Positions 28,801-37,735 of a stretch of 64,000 bases of DNA are shown piece by piece (position 1 is the first letter of the stretch; each line of letters opens with the position of its first letter). This DNA is from Leishmania mexicana MHOM/GT/2001/U1103. Taxonomy: Eukaryota > Euglenozoa > Kinetoplastea > Trypanosomatida > Trypanosomatidae. A model generated the notes under the pieces. The model searched no databases. It was not told the origin of the DNA and was given only the letters and a program-made list of their open reading frames with translations. The translations under genes were made by a program, and so were the position numbers. The stretch spans positions 680,489-744,488 of the forward strand of contig NC_018329.1 of assembly GCF_000234665.1 (NCBI RefSeq), in the 5' to 3' direction.

Positions 28801-28836
28801 ACCACTCACGTTCGACCCGCGCATACGTACATGCAT
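25828..28836 (-). CDS. Histone RNA hairpin-binding (SLBP-type) domain protein
   Basis: Predicted 1002 residues, mostly Ser/Ala/Gly/Gln/His low complexity. The only clear domain is at about residues 480-562: DTDERRRRLDQRRKQIIYGK, then ETEGYLKYTS, ITPRPEYDCSKRQFDRVLNAW and RRQLHQWDDYD. This is the SLBP RNA-binding domain, with the characteristic RQKQINYGKNT-like helix, the TP residues, the S-x-R-x-(W/F)-D block and the final W-x-x-x-L-x-x-W-D. In animals SLBP binds the 3' stem-loop of replication-dependent histone mRNAs. Kinetoplastid histone mRNAs are polyadenylated, so the RNA target here is open. A poly-Gln stretch (QQQQPAHLLQQQ) precedes the domain and another lies near the C-terminus. The start at 28836 is a choice among several Mets in low-complexity sequence. 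Confidence 0.78.
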   Translation of the reverse strand: MHVRMRGSNVSGSTLRNTPPSSVEPPVTTTAAAGRDSSLLVNRGHGVVGDAARHVYCAAGMDRTSVTPLASAVAPPFPWSSKSYVTSHGTHADVAARDASAAVSTGSIVQDSDVVLGTTPDTHRRSRYMASPSQHPGDSSLVFAMSEDSELKVLASGVSPSAALPHATCSSSSNAIHPPLPHSSQCTVSHSRATRTHVAMAGNIGEGDCGVYAVNRRGSQHNRHGIAGTTLAEYNAVADMGHLMPHTPSVRRQSDVDVVVPGGPHEAVIRKPSVQLSHQQLGGSIRGAAATTTGVPSSAGAAAALVYRTSPHEVRTPPALQVFTGVAPGVHKVRGATAATTGPALAAAPAGLLHTCAGARWPQRQMPSVSMYSAGGGGGAAFAHGASRTSSSTAALHAPGGNDQLGQQQQQPAHLLQQQPPSAGVSNAADARSQHSGTPPPPPASQPLDKNFTEAQRLAVLEEVQQELYLNYTAVPVPSNMINAGDTDERRRRLDQRRKQIIYGKETEGYLKYTSMISRPCDREYHNPLHAITPRPEYDCSKRQFDRVLNAWRRQLHQWDDYDADNIDERFLPLGKASLLDLGLCHPPANHTPTTATAAAAAAAPGATASPPGKPPQASPAGVMHSIANVAAMANGVHGDDGAMQCHSRSPVFTENSPTSGLYSSSSLSMHISSGRAASMATACTPSRPQLSEGADGPKVDESFFFHMNSGNSRIASPFHPTYSGTGHMGYGGGNGRSSANSHYQQLIMRNSAAYAHNNANGGTPGSSCANYTGLTPAHRPASRGGMPHHITAIFGSEYELMTPSGLASPAGMPHNPRNGSSPYPLGEPWMPNRRSPTCVVGATHGFACHHPSTATLSGVTASNGSGTTMMVGGGRGESPPHTTEMALIPSTSLSNGSGFAQSPYSYHVHSPVQPQGAPPQATNTYATPLTRPQSRPSLSGYTNAVPAAAAIHHQQHQSNSSSGARVGPSQQQQQRVAIATGTAAAASRSARGSGVSGLSTN

Positions 28837-31114
28837 GATCACTGGCACAGCGTCCTCGGCAATCGTCAAGGATGGCAATGAAAATAGATGCGCCAGGCAG
28901 CGGCGGTGCGAAGGCGCTGCTGATATACAGCAGTGGCCTCCCCCACCTCCACGCACGCACGCAAGGCGGCAAGCCCTCACAACGCCCCGACTACCTGACC
29001 GAAGGAACACGCACAGAGAGGCCCCTGCTCTACGCAGGCCGCCGAGGCAGAGTGGCAGTGAAGGCGATGACGATACCCGGATAGCGAGAGGGAGATAGTA
29101 GCGAAGCAAGAGTTCGAGAATGGGAAGGGAGACGCAGCCAAAAACAGGCGCACGCCCGTGTGCGTGTATCGTCTATTCTACTTCTGTGCACACCAGCGCG
29201 TGTCTTGTCGACGGCGCGCGCGAGACAGACAGAGAGGGAGGGAGAAAGCGGGACGGCGCTTCTCTCTCTCGGTCGCTGCTTCCTCCTCCTCCTCTTGCTA
29301 CACACGCGCACACACAACAACGAAACTATGTAAGCAGAATGATCGAGGGAGAGCGCGATGTCTGTGCCAGTGTGTATCGGTGCTCCACTTTGGCGTGCGT
29401 GAGTGCGTGTTGATTTATACTGTGGGTAGGCGGAGTCAACTCTCCCACACACACACACACACACGCGTGCAGCGACAGGGTGACGCAGCCAGCGAGGAGG
29501 ACGGCGAGAGAGTAAGACGGAGCGAAGAAACGAGCGAAGGGACAGGGCCAAGCACCAAAGAAAACGAAAGAACGGCGCGTGAGCGGGCGGGGGCGAGAGG
29601 ACTAGCGAAGTGGCGATGGCGCCACGAACATCACAGCCAACCATCCACCATGCAAGACCTCCAGCCGGTGGTCACCGCCACGACACGCAGCCTCCAAAGG
29701 TCCGAGAGGGAGGGAGGGAGGGTGGATGTGCACCTTGGAGAAACAGAGAAGGGTTATATGGGTGAGGCTATGTTTGCAGCGGGACAGAGAATCGAGCAGT
29801 ATCTACGCACGCATGTAGACGCGCGCGTGTGGTGTGGGTGAGAGAGACGAGCGAAGGTCCGCAGAGGGAGGGAGAAGACGGAGGCGGTTGGTGTGTGTGG
29901 GCGTGGATGCACACGAGGGTCCCGTATTCCATAGAGGCAGGCCGCCCGCAGCGGGTACAGAAGAAGAGCCACATGGAGCGCCCCTCCGTTGCCGAGGGCG
30001 CTGTGGCGCTTCGCGGCAGCGAGGAAGGGAAGGTGGCGGATGAGACGGGGTGTGCTTGCTACTCACGTGCATACGCACACACACACAGGCGAGACACTCA
30101 GCACGCCTACACCCACCTTCACGGGCATCGGCAAGTCTCGGAGACAATGAAGATGTTAGAGAGAGAGGGAGAGGAGATCCCCCTCCATCGTCCCTCCCCT
30201 CTTCTTCCCTTGTCCGACAGCGCGGTGCTCGACCGCGAGTCGCTCTGCCGATGGACTGCTGGGGCAGCTGTGTGGGTACGTTGTGGCGGTTTCTGCCTCT
30301 TCCGTTGGAGGAGGAGGGGCGTGCTCGTAAGTTCGCTAACAGAGAAACACACATGACCAAAAACCCAGTGGAGTCGACACACAGACGCCAACGACGAGGA
30401 AGGGGGAAGAGGGAGGGGGAGGAGGCCATGCCCGAACGGCAAACAGAAGAGGAGATGGGAAGAGGCACTGAACGGATGCCAGCCACTCCATCATCACTCC
30501 ACCACGCTCCCACCCCCAAAAGTTGCGCGCGCGCGTGTACGCGCCAGACAGAAGGATTAGTGGCAAACGGACGACACCATTCAAACAACGACGACGACGA
30601 AGACACAGAGAGAGAGATGGGCTATAAGAAGAAATCATCAACGGAAACGCAACATTCGGGAGGAGGGTGACACAGAGGTGGTGGCAGGAGAGTGTGTGCT
30701 GTGGCGCCTCTCCCTCACCCTCTCTGTCGAGGCCACAGCAACAAGCGCACATGCGCACACCAGCGCGATCGGCAACAACGAAGGCACTAGAAAAAACGAG
30801 CTCATGAACGGGGGAGCGCTCGTGTTCTCTCGAAATCCCCTCCAGCATCCCGCTCACATCTACCGGACGCAGCCGCTTGAGTGGGGGTACAAAATACACG
30901 GAGAGGGAGGAAGAAGGGGGAGAGTGTACACACGCATCCTTACGTCATGCCTGCCTTCTCCCCCTAGATTATACGTGTGCGTGTGTCTGTTGCCGTCCTT
31001 TTCGCAGCACCAACTTCGCCGCCCTCTTCCCCCTTCGCGCGCTCTTACACACGGCACGAACACGCAAACCAAAGAAGCGGCCGCTGCGCACTCGCGACAA
31101 CCCTCGCAGCCAGG
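28837..31114. other. Long intergenic spacer
   Basis: 2.3 kb between the SLBP-type gene and NOT3/5, with an AC run at 29449-29464 and purine-rich plus-strand blocks at 29221-29252 and 29706-29722. Long open frames here are Arg/Ser/Pro-biased and lack any domain. Confidence 0.5.
29204..29252 (-). promoter_or_regulatory. Candidate trans-splicing signal for the SLBP-type gene
   Basis: The minus strand from 29252 to 29221 is C/T-rich, followed by the first AG at about 29204. A spliced leader added here would give a 5' UTR of roughly 370 nt. Confidence 0.35.
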
Positions 31115-33058
31115 TCAGTGAAGCTCGTTCTCAAGGTATTTGTACTCGAAGAGAAAGTCGTCGATGCGGTCGTGGTCCCACTTGTCCTCAAAGTCAAAGA
31201 AGGTGTACGAGCCGCGCTCCTCCGTCTCTGTCGTCGTCTGCGGCCGCTCCAGCCGCTGGTACCACCGCTGCTGCTTCGTGTGGTAGCGGTAGGAGCGGGC
31301 CTTGAGCTCCTTGGCGGCAAAGTACTGCTGGTACGATTTTTGGTGATAGTAGAAGATGAAGAATAGCGTGTCGAGGTCCATCTGATGGTAGACGTCCTTG
31401 TTCGACAGAACCGGCAGCACCTCCTGCGGGAAGTACGGGATTGCATCGATCGCGTTCGGCGGCTCGTAGGGGCGCTGCCGCTGCACATCGAGCGTGTGCG
31501 GCAGGTTACCGAGAGACATGTCCAAGAGCTCGTGGATCTTCTTAGGCGTGAACTTGGAGCCGGGAGCGGCACCAGGAATGGGCGGAAAGGGCTGGATGAG
31601 GTCTGTGTTAGCGCTGCCGACCGGGGTCGACGGAGGCGTCGCTGGGGCCGGGGCAATCAGCGAGGTTGTCACCGCCTCCGCCGCACTCGCTTCGGCGGCC
31701 GCAGCGGCTGGCGCGGACGGCACCAGCGGCGAGGCAGCATCCGGGGCGTGTTTTTGCTGCTGCTGCTGCTGCTGCTGTGCCTTCTGCCGGCTCTGCTGCT
31801 CGGCGGCGCGTCGCTCCCACGCGTTCGGCGCCGGTGCCGCGGCGGGCGGAGTCGGCTTCGGCTTCTCCTCCGGTGCTCCATGGCCTGGGTCGGCCACTTT
31901 CACCGTCTTGGGCTCCGGCGACCCGATGGGTTTCTGCGACTTCTCCCAGTCCTGCGTCACCTTGTTCGTCGCCGAGGCCATCTCGGCGAGCGAGCCGATC
32001 GTGAACCGGCCGCTCATGGCGTCATCGCCAAAGGTGTCGTCGTTGGCGGTGTCCATGTCGTCGTCCATCCACTCCGGCACTGGCTCCTCCTCACCAATGT
32101 CGTCGTCCGCCGGGCTGTTGGCGGTGGGGGGCAGCAGCTGCTGCGGCGGCGCTTGCGCGGGCGCCGGTTGCTGCATCGACGAGGGGACCGGTGTAGAGGA
32201 CGCCGCCTTGGCCGCGGGCAGCGACGCCGCCATTTCCTTCGGAGAGGTGATGAACGGGCTGGGCTTCGCCTGCACTGTGGACGTTGGAGTCTTGGCCTTG
32301 GCCATCGTCTTCGGCGATTGCGCCTTCTTGTCTTCGTAGTCGCTGACATCAAAGGGCACTATGGGCTTTACCTTCGGCTCTGGTATGTCGAAGCTGTCAT
32401 AGATGGACATGTCCTCCATCACCTCCAAATCAACGTCGTCCTCGAGTACCTTCTGAATCGGCTCCTGAAGGTCATCCACCTCATCGGCGTCGAGCTCCTC
32501 GTTGTTCACCATGCGTAGCAGCGACTCCCACTTGAAGAAATGGGTCTGCAAGTTCTCGAGGCGTATCTGGTACTCGGACTTCTGCTGCTGCTGCTGCTTC
32601 CCACGGCGTACGCGGCCATTGTTCGCCTTCTGCACCTCGTACTCGAGCAGCTCTATCTTTTTGCGTCCCTCCTCGATCGCGTCCTTCAGCCACTGCTCCG
32701 TGGCGGAGTCCGCCCTTTCCAGCGCGGCGGAGGCGAGCCCCTCGTTGCTGAAGGCCTTCGTCTTCATCTCTCGCTCGATCGCACGAAATGTCTCCATGCG
32801 CTCCTCGATCTTCTTGCGCGACACCTGCATCTTTGCCTTCTCCTTGTAGTCGTCGTTCTGCATGAAGCTCTTCATGGCCTCACGGTGGCGCTGTAGCTTC
32901 TTCAGCTCACGCTTCAGATCGCCCTCGAGGCGCTCCTTGGCGCTCGCGTTGGGCGCGTTTGCTAGCTTCTCGTGCAGCTCGTCGTACGCGTCGAGGCCCT
33001 CATTGACCTTCTTGAGGAGGCGGTCTGCCTCTGTCTGCACCTTCTTGATGTTCGACAT
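31115..33058 (-). CDS. NOT5: CCR4-NOT complex subunit NOT3/NOT5
   Basis: Predicted 647 residues, beginning MSNIKKVQTEADRLLKKV, the classic NOT3/5 N-terminus. Residues 1-240 form the conserved coiled-coil domain (RELKKLQRHREAMKSF, IEERMETFRAIEREMKTKAF, then FKWESLLRM). A Pro/Ala/Gln-rich linker with a run of eight Gln follows, with acidic patches. The C-terminal 130 residues are the NOT box: PYEPPNAIDAIPYFPQEVL, DLDTLFFIFYYHQKSYQQYF, AAKELKARSYRYH, TFFDFEDKWDHDRI, DDFLFEYKYLENEL. The protein is a scaffold of the cytoplasmic deadenylase complex, which in trypanosomes removes poly(A) from most mRNAs. The start is certain. The 90 nt ahead of the start codon contain no AG on the transcribed strand, so the spliced-leader acceptor must lie beyond about 33150. 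Confidence 0.94.
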   Translation of the reverse strand: MSNIKKVQTEADRLLKKVNEGLDAYDELHEKLANAPNASAKERLEGDLKRELKKLQRHREAMKSFMQNDDYKEKAKMQVSRKKIEERMETFRAIEREMKTKAFSNEGLASAALERADSATEQWLKDAIEEGRKKIELLEYEVQKANNGRVRRGKQQQQQKSEYQIRLENLQTHFFKWESLLRMVNNEELDADEVDDLQEPIQKVLEDDVDLEVMEDMSIYDSFDIPEPKVKPIVPFDVSDYEDKKAQSPKTMAKAKTPTSTVQAKPSPFITSPKEMAASLPAAKAASSTPVPSSMQQPAPAQAPPQQLLPPTANSPADDDIGEEEPVPEWMDDDMDTANDDTFGDDAMSGRFTIGSLAEMASATNKVTQDWEKSQKPIGSPEPKTVKVADPGHGAPEEKPKPTPPAAAPAPNAWERRAAEQQSRQKAQQQQQQQQKHAPDAASPLVPSAPAAAAAEASAAEAVTTSLIAPAPATPPSTPVGSANTDLIQPFPPIPGAAPGSKFTPKKIHELLDMSLGNLPHTLDVQRQRPYEPPNAIDAIPYFPQEVLPVLSNKDVYHQMDLDTLFFIFYYHQKSYQQYFAAKELKARSYRYHTKQQRWYQRLERPQTTTETEERGSYTFFDFEDKWDHDRIDDFLFEYKYLENELH

Positions 33059-34242
33059 GAAGGGGCGACAGAGGGGCGGTGGGGAGGGGCGCGAGGGGTT
33101 GGAGAGGCAACAGAAGTAATCGTGGGGAAGGAGAGGGAGGGGGTGGGGGAGGCAAGGGACAGACAGGCAGAGAGCCTCGCGATGTACAGCGAGGTGAGCG
33201 TAAGCCCAGCGAGAACGAAACACGCGGGGAGGGCGTGACAAGGGCGGGCAGATGACCAGGGGGACGTACGCACTTACCCTTTCTGCGCCACCTCTTTCTT
33301 CGCGTGGATGTACACCGCAGGCCGACCTGACGTGTACACGCACACAGAAACAGACAGCAGGATAGTGAACAGACAGTGCACACCCAAAACGTAACGATGA
33401 GGTCTTGCTCTCTTGACGCGTGGCACACGTGGCGATGACGCACAGGGTCGAAAGCGCGCACGTGTGGTGGGTATGACGGAGCTGTGAGGAGGAAAAAAAT
33501 ATAAATAACAAAAGCGGACTGGGGAAGGATGATGGTGGTGATGGTGGTGAGCAGGCGTGATGCAGTCAAGTCACGCGAGACACACGCTGGCGCAACAGAA
33601 ACCTACACGCGGAGAGGATGAAGGGGAAGGCGAGAGGGAGAGTGGGAGCGTGGGCCATACAGAAGAACGAGAGAGGCGTTCAGTGCACGCACGCACGACA
33701 ACCTGACAAGGCACCAGCTGACGTAGCGTTTCTTCTTTTTTTTTCGGCTGCTCCTCCTCCAGCGATGAGGTGGCGTAAAAGCCAACCAAGTGCGCATGAG
33801 AGAGAGGAGGAGGAGGGGGGGGGAGGTAGCTGAGAGGGAAGGGGGGGGACTGAGACACCCCAGATGAATGCATGCGGTGATACGTCGGTGCTGCCAGCCA
33901 TCGCGGGAGATCCCACTCACGCAGGACGTCGTCTTCGCTTCCTTCGTTCGTTTTCGCGTGCCGCCTTTCCAGCCCTGTCACGGGTGCTAGGTAGCACGCT
34001 TAGGCGTGTGAGTGTGTTGGAGAGAGAGTGGCTTAGGCACCACGACAAAGATGGCTAGGCAGGGCGCGACGAGGGCCTTCTCCCCTTTCCAGTGCAGGAC
34101 GTGCCCGCCGCCGCCGCCCCTCCCCCCGGCCAAAACCAAAAAAACCTCTCACACGACAGGCGGTGACGGCGGCGGCGGCGCGGCGCTGCATCAACGCACA
34201 CGTACACATGCACAGGCGCTTCTCCGATGATTCTCTTCACGG
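33059..34242. other. Intergenic spacer
   Basis: Spacer between NOT3/5 and PRP17. C/T-rich minus-strand blocks at 33060-33152 abut the NOT3/5 start; G runs occur at 33815-33850. No gene seen. Confidence 0.5.
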
Positions 34243-35808
34243 TCACACCCAGCTCCTGATGTGGCCATCCCAAGCAGCCGTCACCACCTTGGTGGGTTCG
34301 ATCGGGTGCCATAGGTGGGACACCAGCATCTGCGCGTGGGCCTTGAAGGACTTCTCCAGCTTCTTCGCTGCCCAGTCCCACACGTACAGCTTGCCGCCAA
34401 TGTCGCCGCTCGACAGATACCGGCCATCGTGGCTGAAGCTCAGCTGACATCGCGTGCCGGAAATGGTGTGCCCTGTGAACTCGTGGTCGTGCAGGAGTCG
34501 AAGACGGCCGCCGCCGTCGTCGCGGAAGACGATCACCTTGTTGTTGAGCGACTGCGCGGCGAGGAACTCCGGCTGTGTCGGGTGGTGCAGCACGTGCGTG
34601 ATAGCGTGCATCGCCGCATCAGCAAACTGTTTGATCTGGACCGGACTTCGATAGTCCCAAGTGCGCAGCGTCCTGTCCTCCGAGGTGGTGAGCATCTTGC
34701 TACCGTTGCTCAGCAGCGTGAGGTTGAAGATGGTGCCCATATGCCCCGTGTACTCGCGCTGGTACTTACTGCAGCCAACGCGCACGTCGTAGAGAACCAC
34801 CTTCTTGTCCACGGCAGCCAACAGAAGGTGCGCCTCATCGGAGGGGTGGTGAAGATGCTGTACGACGGGGAGGCTGTCTGGGTTGGTGAGCACGTGCGCA
34901 CAGACGCCGGCCTCGACGTCCCACATGGCCACGGTGCCGTCCACTGAGCCGGTCGACATGATCGCGGCGTTTGTCGTCACCTCCAGACTTTTGATCGGCT
35001 GCGTGTGCGCCGCGAAGGTGGCGATTAGCTGGCGTGTCGACGAGTTCCACAGCCGGCACTCCCCACTGATGTCGCCAGAGAAGAGGAGATGGCCGTAGGC
35101 AGGCGGGGCCCAGCGGAGCTGCTGCACGCCAGGCGCCTTGCCAGAGCGTCGCTCACTGCCGCTGTTACCGCCATGGCCCACCAGGGACGAAGATGCTGCC
35201 GGCGCGGAGGCGGCGTCGGCTGCTGTTTCATAGCCTTCTGGTACCTTGAACACACCGCGCATGGTGCGAGGCGGCTGGCACGCCTTCTGCTTCGTGGACT
35301 GCTTGTGCTCCAGCACGCTCGACGGCGGCTCTAGGAAGGATTTGCCGAGGTAGTTGACCCGCTCCACACCATCCACAAAGACGGCCGTCGGTGACCCGTC
35401 CGCGGCGGGCACGGGACGGGCGGCCGTTGACGCTGCTGCGGCGGCACCAGGGGATGCGCTGAGCGCCGCAGCGGCATTCTCGCGCCGAGCCTTCTTTAGC
35501 GCCTGCGCCATGGCGCCGCTGGACGGAGCACCGGTGCGCGTTGCCGCCTGTGGCGCCTTCTCTGTGTCAGCCAAGGATGCGCCATCAGTGACTTGAAGCA
35601 GTGAGGGTGGCGGGTCAGGGTACGCCTTGCGGGCGTCCTCTGGGCTCGTGTACAGCGCGAGAAGCTCCGCGACGCTGTCGCTGCGGCGCTTTATGAGGGA
35701 ATGCAGGTAAGCGTCCGTCGCCAGCTCTGCCTCAGCCCGGCCTTCGGGTCTGAAAGCCTGCAGCCGGGCTATGTCCGCTGGCGTGGGGGGTCGATCCGTG
35801 GGGAACAT
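34243..35808 (-). CDS. PRP17: Pre-mRNA splicing factor PRP17/CDC40
   Basis: Predicted 521 residues. An N-terminal region of about 190 residues carries the block YLGKSFLEPPSS, the family's equivalent of 'Y.G.S.l..P', then WD repeats fill residues 210-521: LLFSGDISGECRLWN, IMSTGSVDGTVAMWDV, KMLTTSEDRTLRTWDY, FLAAQSLNNKVIVF, YLSSGDIGGKLYVWDW and the terminal VVTAAWDGHIRSWV. The order and the phrases FTGHTISGTRCQLSF and FKAHAQMLVSHLWHP are specific to PRP17/CDC40, a second-step splicing factor of the activated spliceosome. In trypanosomatids the spliceosome mainly performs spliced-leader trans-splicing, so this is probably essential. The Arg/Gly/Ala/Ser insert between the N-terminal region and the propeller is lineage-specific. 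Confidence 0.93.
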   Translation of the reverse strand: MFPTDRPPTPADIARLQAFRPEGRAEAELATDAYLHSLIKRRSDSVAELLALYTSPEDARKAYPDPPPSLLQVTDGASLADTEKAPQAATRTGAPSSGAMAQALKKARRENAAAALSASPGAAAAASTAARPVPAADGSPTAVFVDGVERVNYLGKSFLEPPSSVLEHKQSTKQKACQPPRTMRGVFKVPEGYETAADAASAPAASSSLVGHGGNSGSERRSGKAPGVQQLRWAPPAYGHLLFSGDISGECRLWNSSTRQLIATFAAHTQPIKSLEVTTNAAIMSTGSVDGTVAMWDVEAGVCAHVLTNPDSLPVVQHLHHPSDEAHLLLAAVDKKVVLYDVRVGCSKYQREYTGHMGTIFNLTLLSNGSKMLTTSEDRTLRTWDYRSPVQIKQFADAAMHAITHVLHHPTQPEFLAAQSLNNKVIVFRDDGGGRLRLLHDHEFTGHTISGTRCQLSFSHDGRYLSSGDIGGKLYVWDWAAKKLEKSFKAHAQMLVSHLWHPIEPTKVVTAAWDGHIRSWV

Positions 35809-36346
35809 CCAAGGCAGTTGCGGTTGTTTCGTGAGTGCGAGTACGCCTGTCTGCTGTGAGACGTGCTTGTGTGCCGCTATACAGGTGAGGGGAGGGGGAG
35901 GCAGAGAAAGTGGTTGTACCTACGCAAACTCAGCCCGGTGCACACACGGATGTGTGGGCGCGGGTGAGGTCATGCGCACAAGGAGGATGCCGACGGGGTT
36001 GGTGGTGGTGGTGGTGGTGGCGGCGAGGGAAGGGAGGAGAGGCCGAGCAGTTGGCCTCGCCTGTGCATACGCCGCATCCACCATCTCTCATAGCGGCTGC
36101 GTGCGTGCACTCTGGTGAGCCGTCGAGGAGAGGAGGGGCAGCATCGTTGTGATAGCTGCGGTGACCAGTGCATGCCCACAAGTGCATGCGCACTCATTGC
36201 GCTGCATCACTGACATCCTCTCTTGCCATGGGGGGGGGGCGGAGGGTTAGTGAAGGAGCGTGACACACAGACGTACAGGGCAGATGGAGGAAAGGAGATG
36301 GGAGAGACAACGGGAGGGCACCGCGCACGCGCGTGTGGAGAGACGT

Positions 36347-36382
<36 letters not shown>

Positions 36383-36421
36383 ACAGACGTTACACAGACA
36401 CCAAACACAGGCAAGCGCACG
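35809..36421. other. Intergenic spacer with AC and GGT repeats
   Basis: Spacer between PRP17 and the TPM-domain gene, containing a GGT run at 35999-36020 and a long AC run at 36347-36379 immediately downstream of the TPM-domain gene's stop. Confidence 0.5.
36347..36379. repeat. (AC)n microsatellite, about 16 units
   Basis: Uninterrupted AC run starting about 40 nt beyond the stop codon of the TPM-domain gene, in its 3' UTR. Confidence 0.9.
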
Positions 36422-37735
36422 CTATAGATGGAGTTTGCCGTTCGTCTTCTGATGTGTCTGGCTGCCCTCGACAAGAAAGTCGTACCACTGCTTCTCGGTG
36501 TCTATGGCGAGTGGCCTGTACAGCGGTAGCAGCACCTCGCGTCCAACGTGGCAATTAGCGCAGCTGTACGTTAACTTCTTTAACCCATCCTCGCGCTTCG
36601 ACGGCAGCTTCATGATCTCCTTTTCCAAGCTGCACGTGTAGTACTGGCAGTCCATGCACTGCAGGCACTTCGTGTTCTGGTGCATGTCGCGCGAGCACAG
36701 CACGACACTGTGACCATCAGCGCAGTGGGGGCACTTCCATACGCGGTAGTACGCACATCCGTTGATCAGCTCCAGGTATTGGCCACGCGTCATCAGCTTC
36801 TGCAGCGTGGCGTCGTCGCGGACGCGACTCATGAGGTGATGGCACTTGGGGCACACCGTGTCGAGCAGCTGACTCATGAGCCACGCCGTGCAGGCAGTGA
36901 AGAAGAGGACGCCCGCAACAAGGTACGGAACCTGCTTCACACCGTAGCGCACCGTCTTGCCAACAAAGCGGACCTTGTTGCGCGTCGGCAGGGTCAGCAG
37001 GCCTTTCTCCCACCGCATGTGCATCTCGTGCGCCTGCCGCGCAATCGCGTACACGAGCTGCACCGTTGCCTGGCTCGGCTTGCCATCTCGGACAAGAGGC
37101 TGGAAAACCTCACGCACGGCGGGTGCGAGGAAGTTGTTGTCAAAGTACTCCTCGATGGACAAGCCGCTGATGAGCTGAACCGTCGCCTCCCGCTGCGCGA
37201 TCACGAGCAGCAGGCCATTTCCATTGGGCTCTCCGATGGCCCAATCGAAAAAGATGGAGTTCGCGAAGGCCTTCGGGGTGGTGTAGCCCACTGTCGGCAC
37301 GAGCACCACGTACATGTCCGTCTTGCACAGCGACTGCATCTTGTCAATCGCCTGCTCAATCTCCATCCGGTCCTCGGAGCTGAGAATGCCGACCAGGTCC
37401 GTCACACGCTTCTTCGCGTAGCGCGGCACGAGCCCCCAGGGCCGCTGCGTCTTGCGGTAGTGGATCTCGTCCATTGTTTGCATCTTTTCGAAAGAGGCGA
37501 CGATCTCGCGGTTGTTGCGCTGGCGGCCAGCCTTGAGGTCCGCTGCCAGATCTCGACTCTGGCCGAGCTTCGACAGCGGCGAGAGAAGATCGAAGCCGGC
37601 GTGCCGCCTAGAGGTGAGGAGCGGCGAGGAAAGCGAAGAGGATGCGGCGACTGCCGTGGTGTTGCCCCCGCCGCTGATGGCGGCACACGGCAGCCGCACG
37701 GCAGCCACGGTGCTGCACCGACGCCACATCGCCAA
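36422..37735 (-). CDS. TPM-domain membrane protein with C-terminal zinc ribbons
   Basis: Predicted 437 residues. The N-terminal 50 residues are Arg/Ser/Ala-rich without acidic residues, fitting a mitochondrial presequence. Residues 112-232 are a TPM domain (TLP18.3/Psb32/MOLO-1 fold): DLVGILSSEDRMEIEQAI, MYVVLVPTVGYTTPKAFAN, FFDWAIGEPNGNGLLLVIA, VQLISGLSIEEYFDN. One transmembrane helix follows at 270-291 (LVAGVLFFTACTAWLMSQLL). Beyond it are paired cysteines at 295/298, 335/338, 357/360/363/368 and 392/395, consistent with two zinc ribbons. TPM proteins in bacteria and plastids assist membrane-complex assembly or repair. The TPM-TM-zinc order is like bacterial TPM proteins with an added Zn module. 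The function in trypanosomatids is unknown. Confidence 0.8.
   Translation of the reverse strand: MAMWRRCSTVAAVRLPCAAISGGGNTTAVAASSSLSSPLLTSRRHAGFDLLSPLSKLGQSRDLAADLKAGRQRNNREIVASFEKMQTMDEIHYRKTQRPWGLVPRYAKKRVTDLVGILSSEDRMEIEQAIDKMQSLCKTDMYVVLVPTVGYTTPKAFANSIFFDWAIGEPNGNGLLLVIAQREATVQLISGLSIEEYFDNNFLAPAVREVFQPLVRDGKPSQATVQLVYAIARQAHEMHMRWEKGLLTLPTRNKVRFVGKTVRYGVKQVPYLVAGVLFFTACTAWLMSQLLDTVCPKCHHLMSRVRDDATLQKLMTRGQYLELINGCAYYRVWKCPHCADGHSVVLCSRDMHQNTKCLQCMDCQYYTCSLEKEIMKLPSKREDGLKKLTYSCANCHVGREVLLPLYRPLAIDTEKQWYDFLVEGSQTHQKTNGKLHL

Noticed and set aside
25828..28836. Low-complexity gene considered as non-coding or as a Gln-rich transcription factor
   Set aside because: The conserved SLBP-type RNA-binding block in one frame argues for a real gene with a specific RNA-binding role.
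29803..30606. 267-codon minus-strand open frame upstream of the SLBP-type gene
   Set aside because: Arg/Ser/Pro-biased and lies in a spacer with repeats; no domain and no start context that stands out.
31385..32518. Open frame of 377 codons on the plus strand
   Set aside because: Antisense to the NOT3/5 coding sequence, which is conserved over its length. Arg/Gly-rich shadow.
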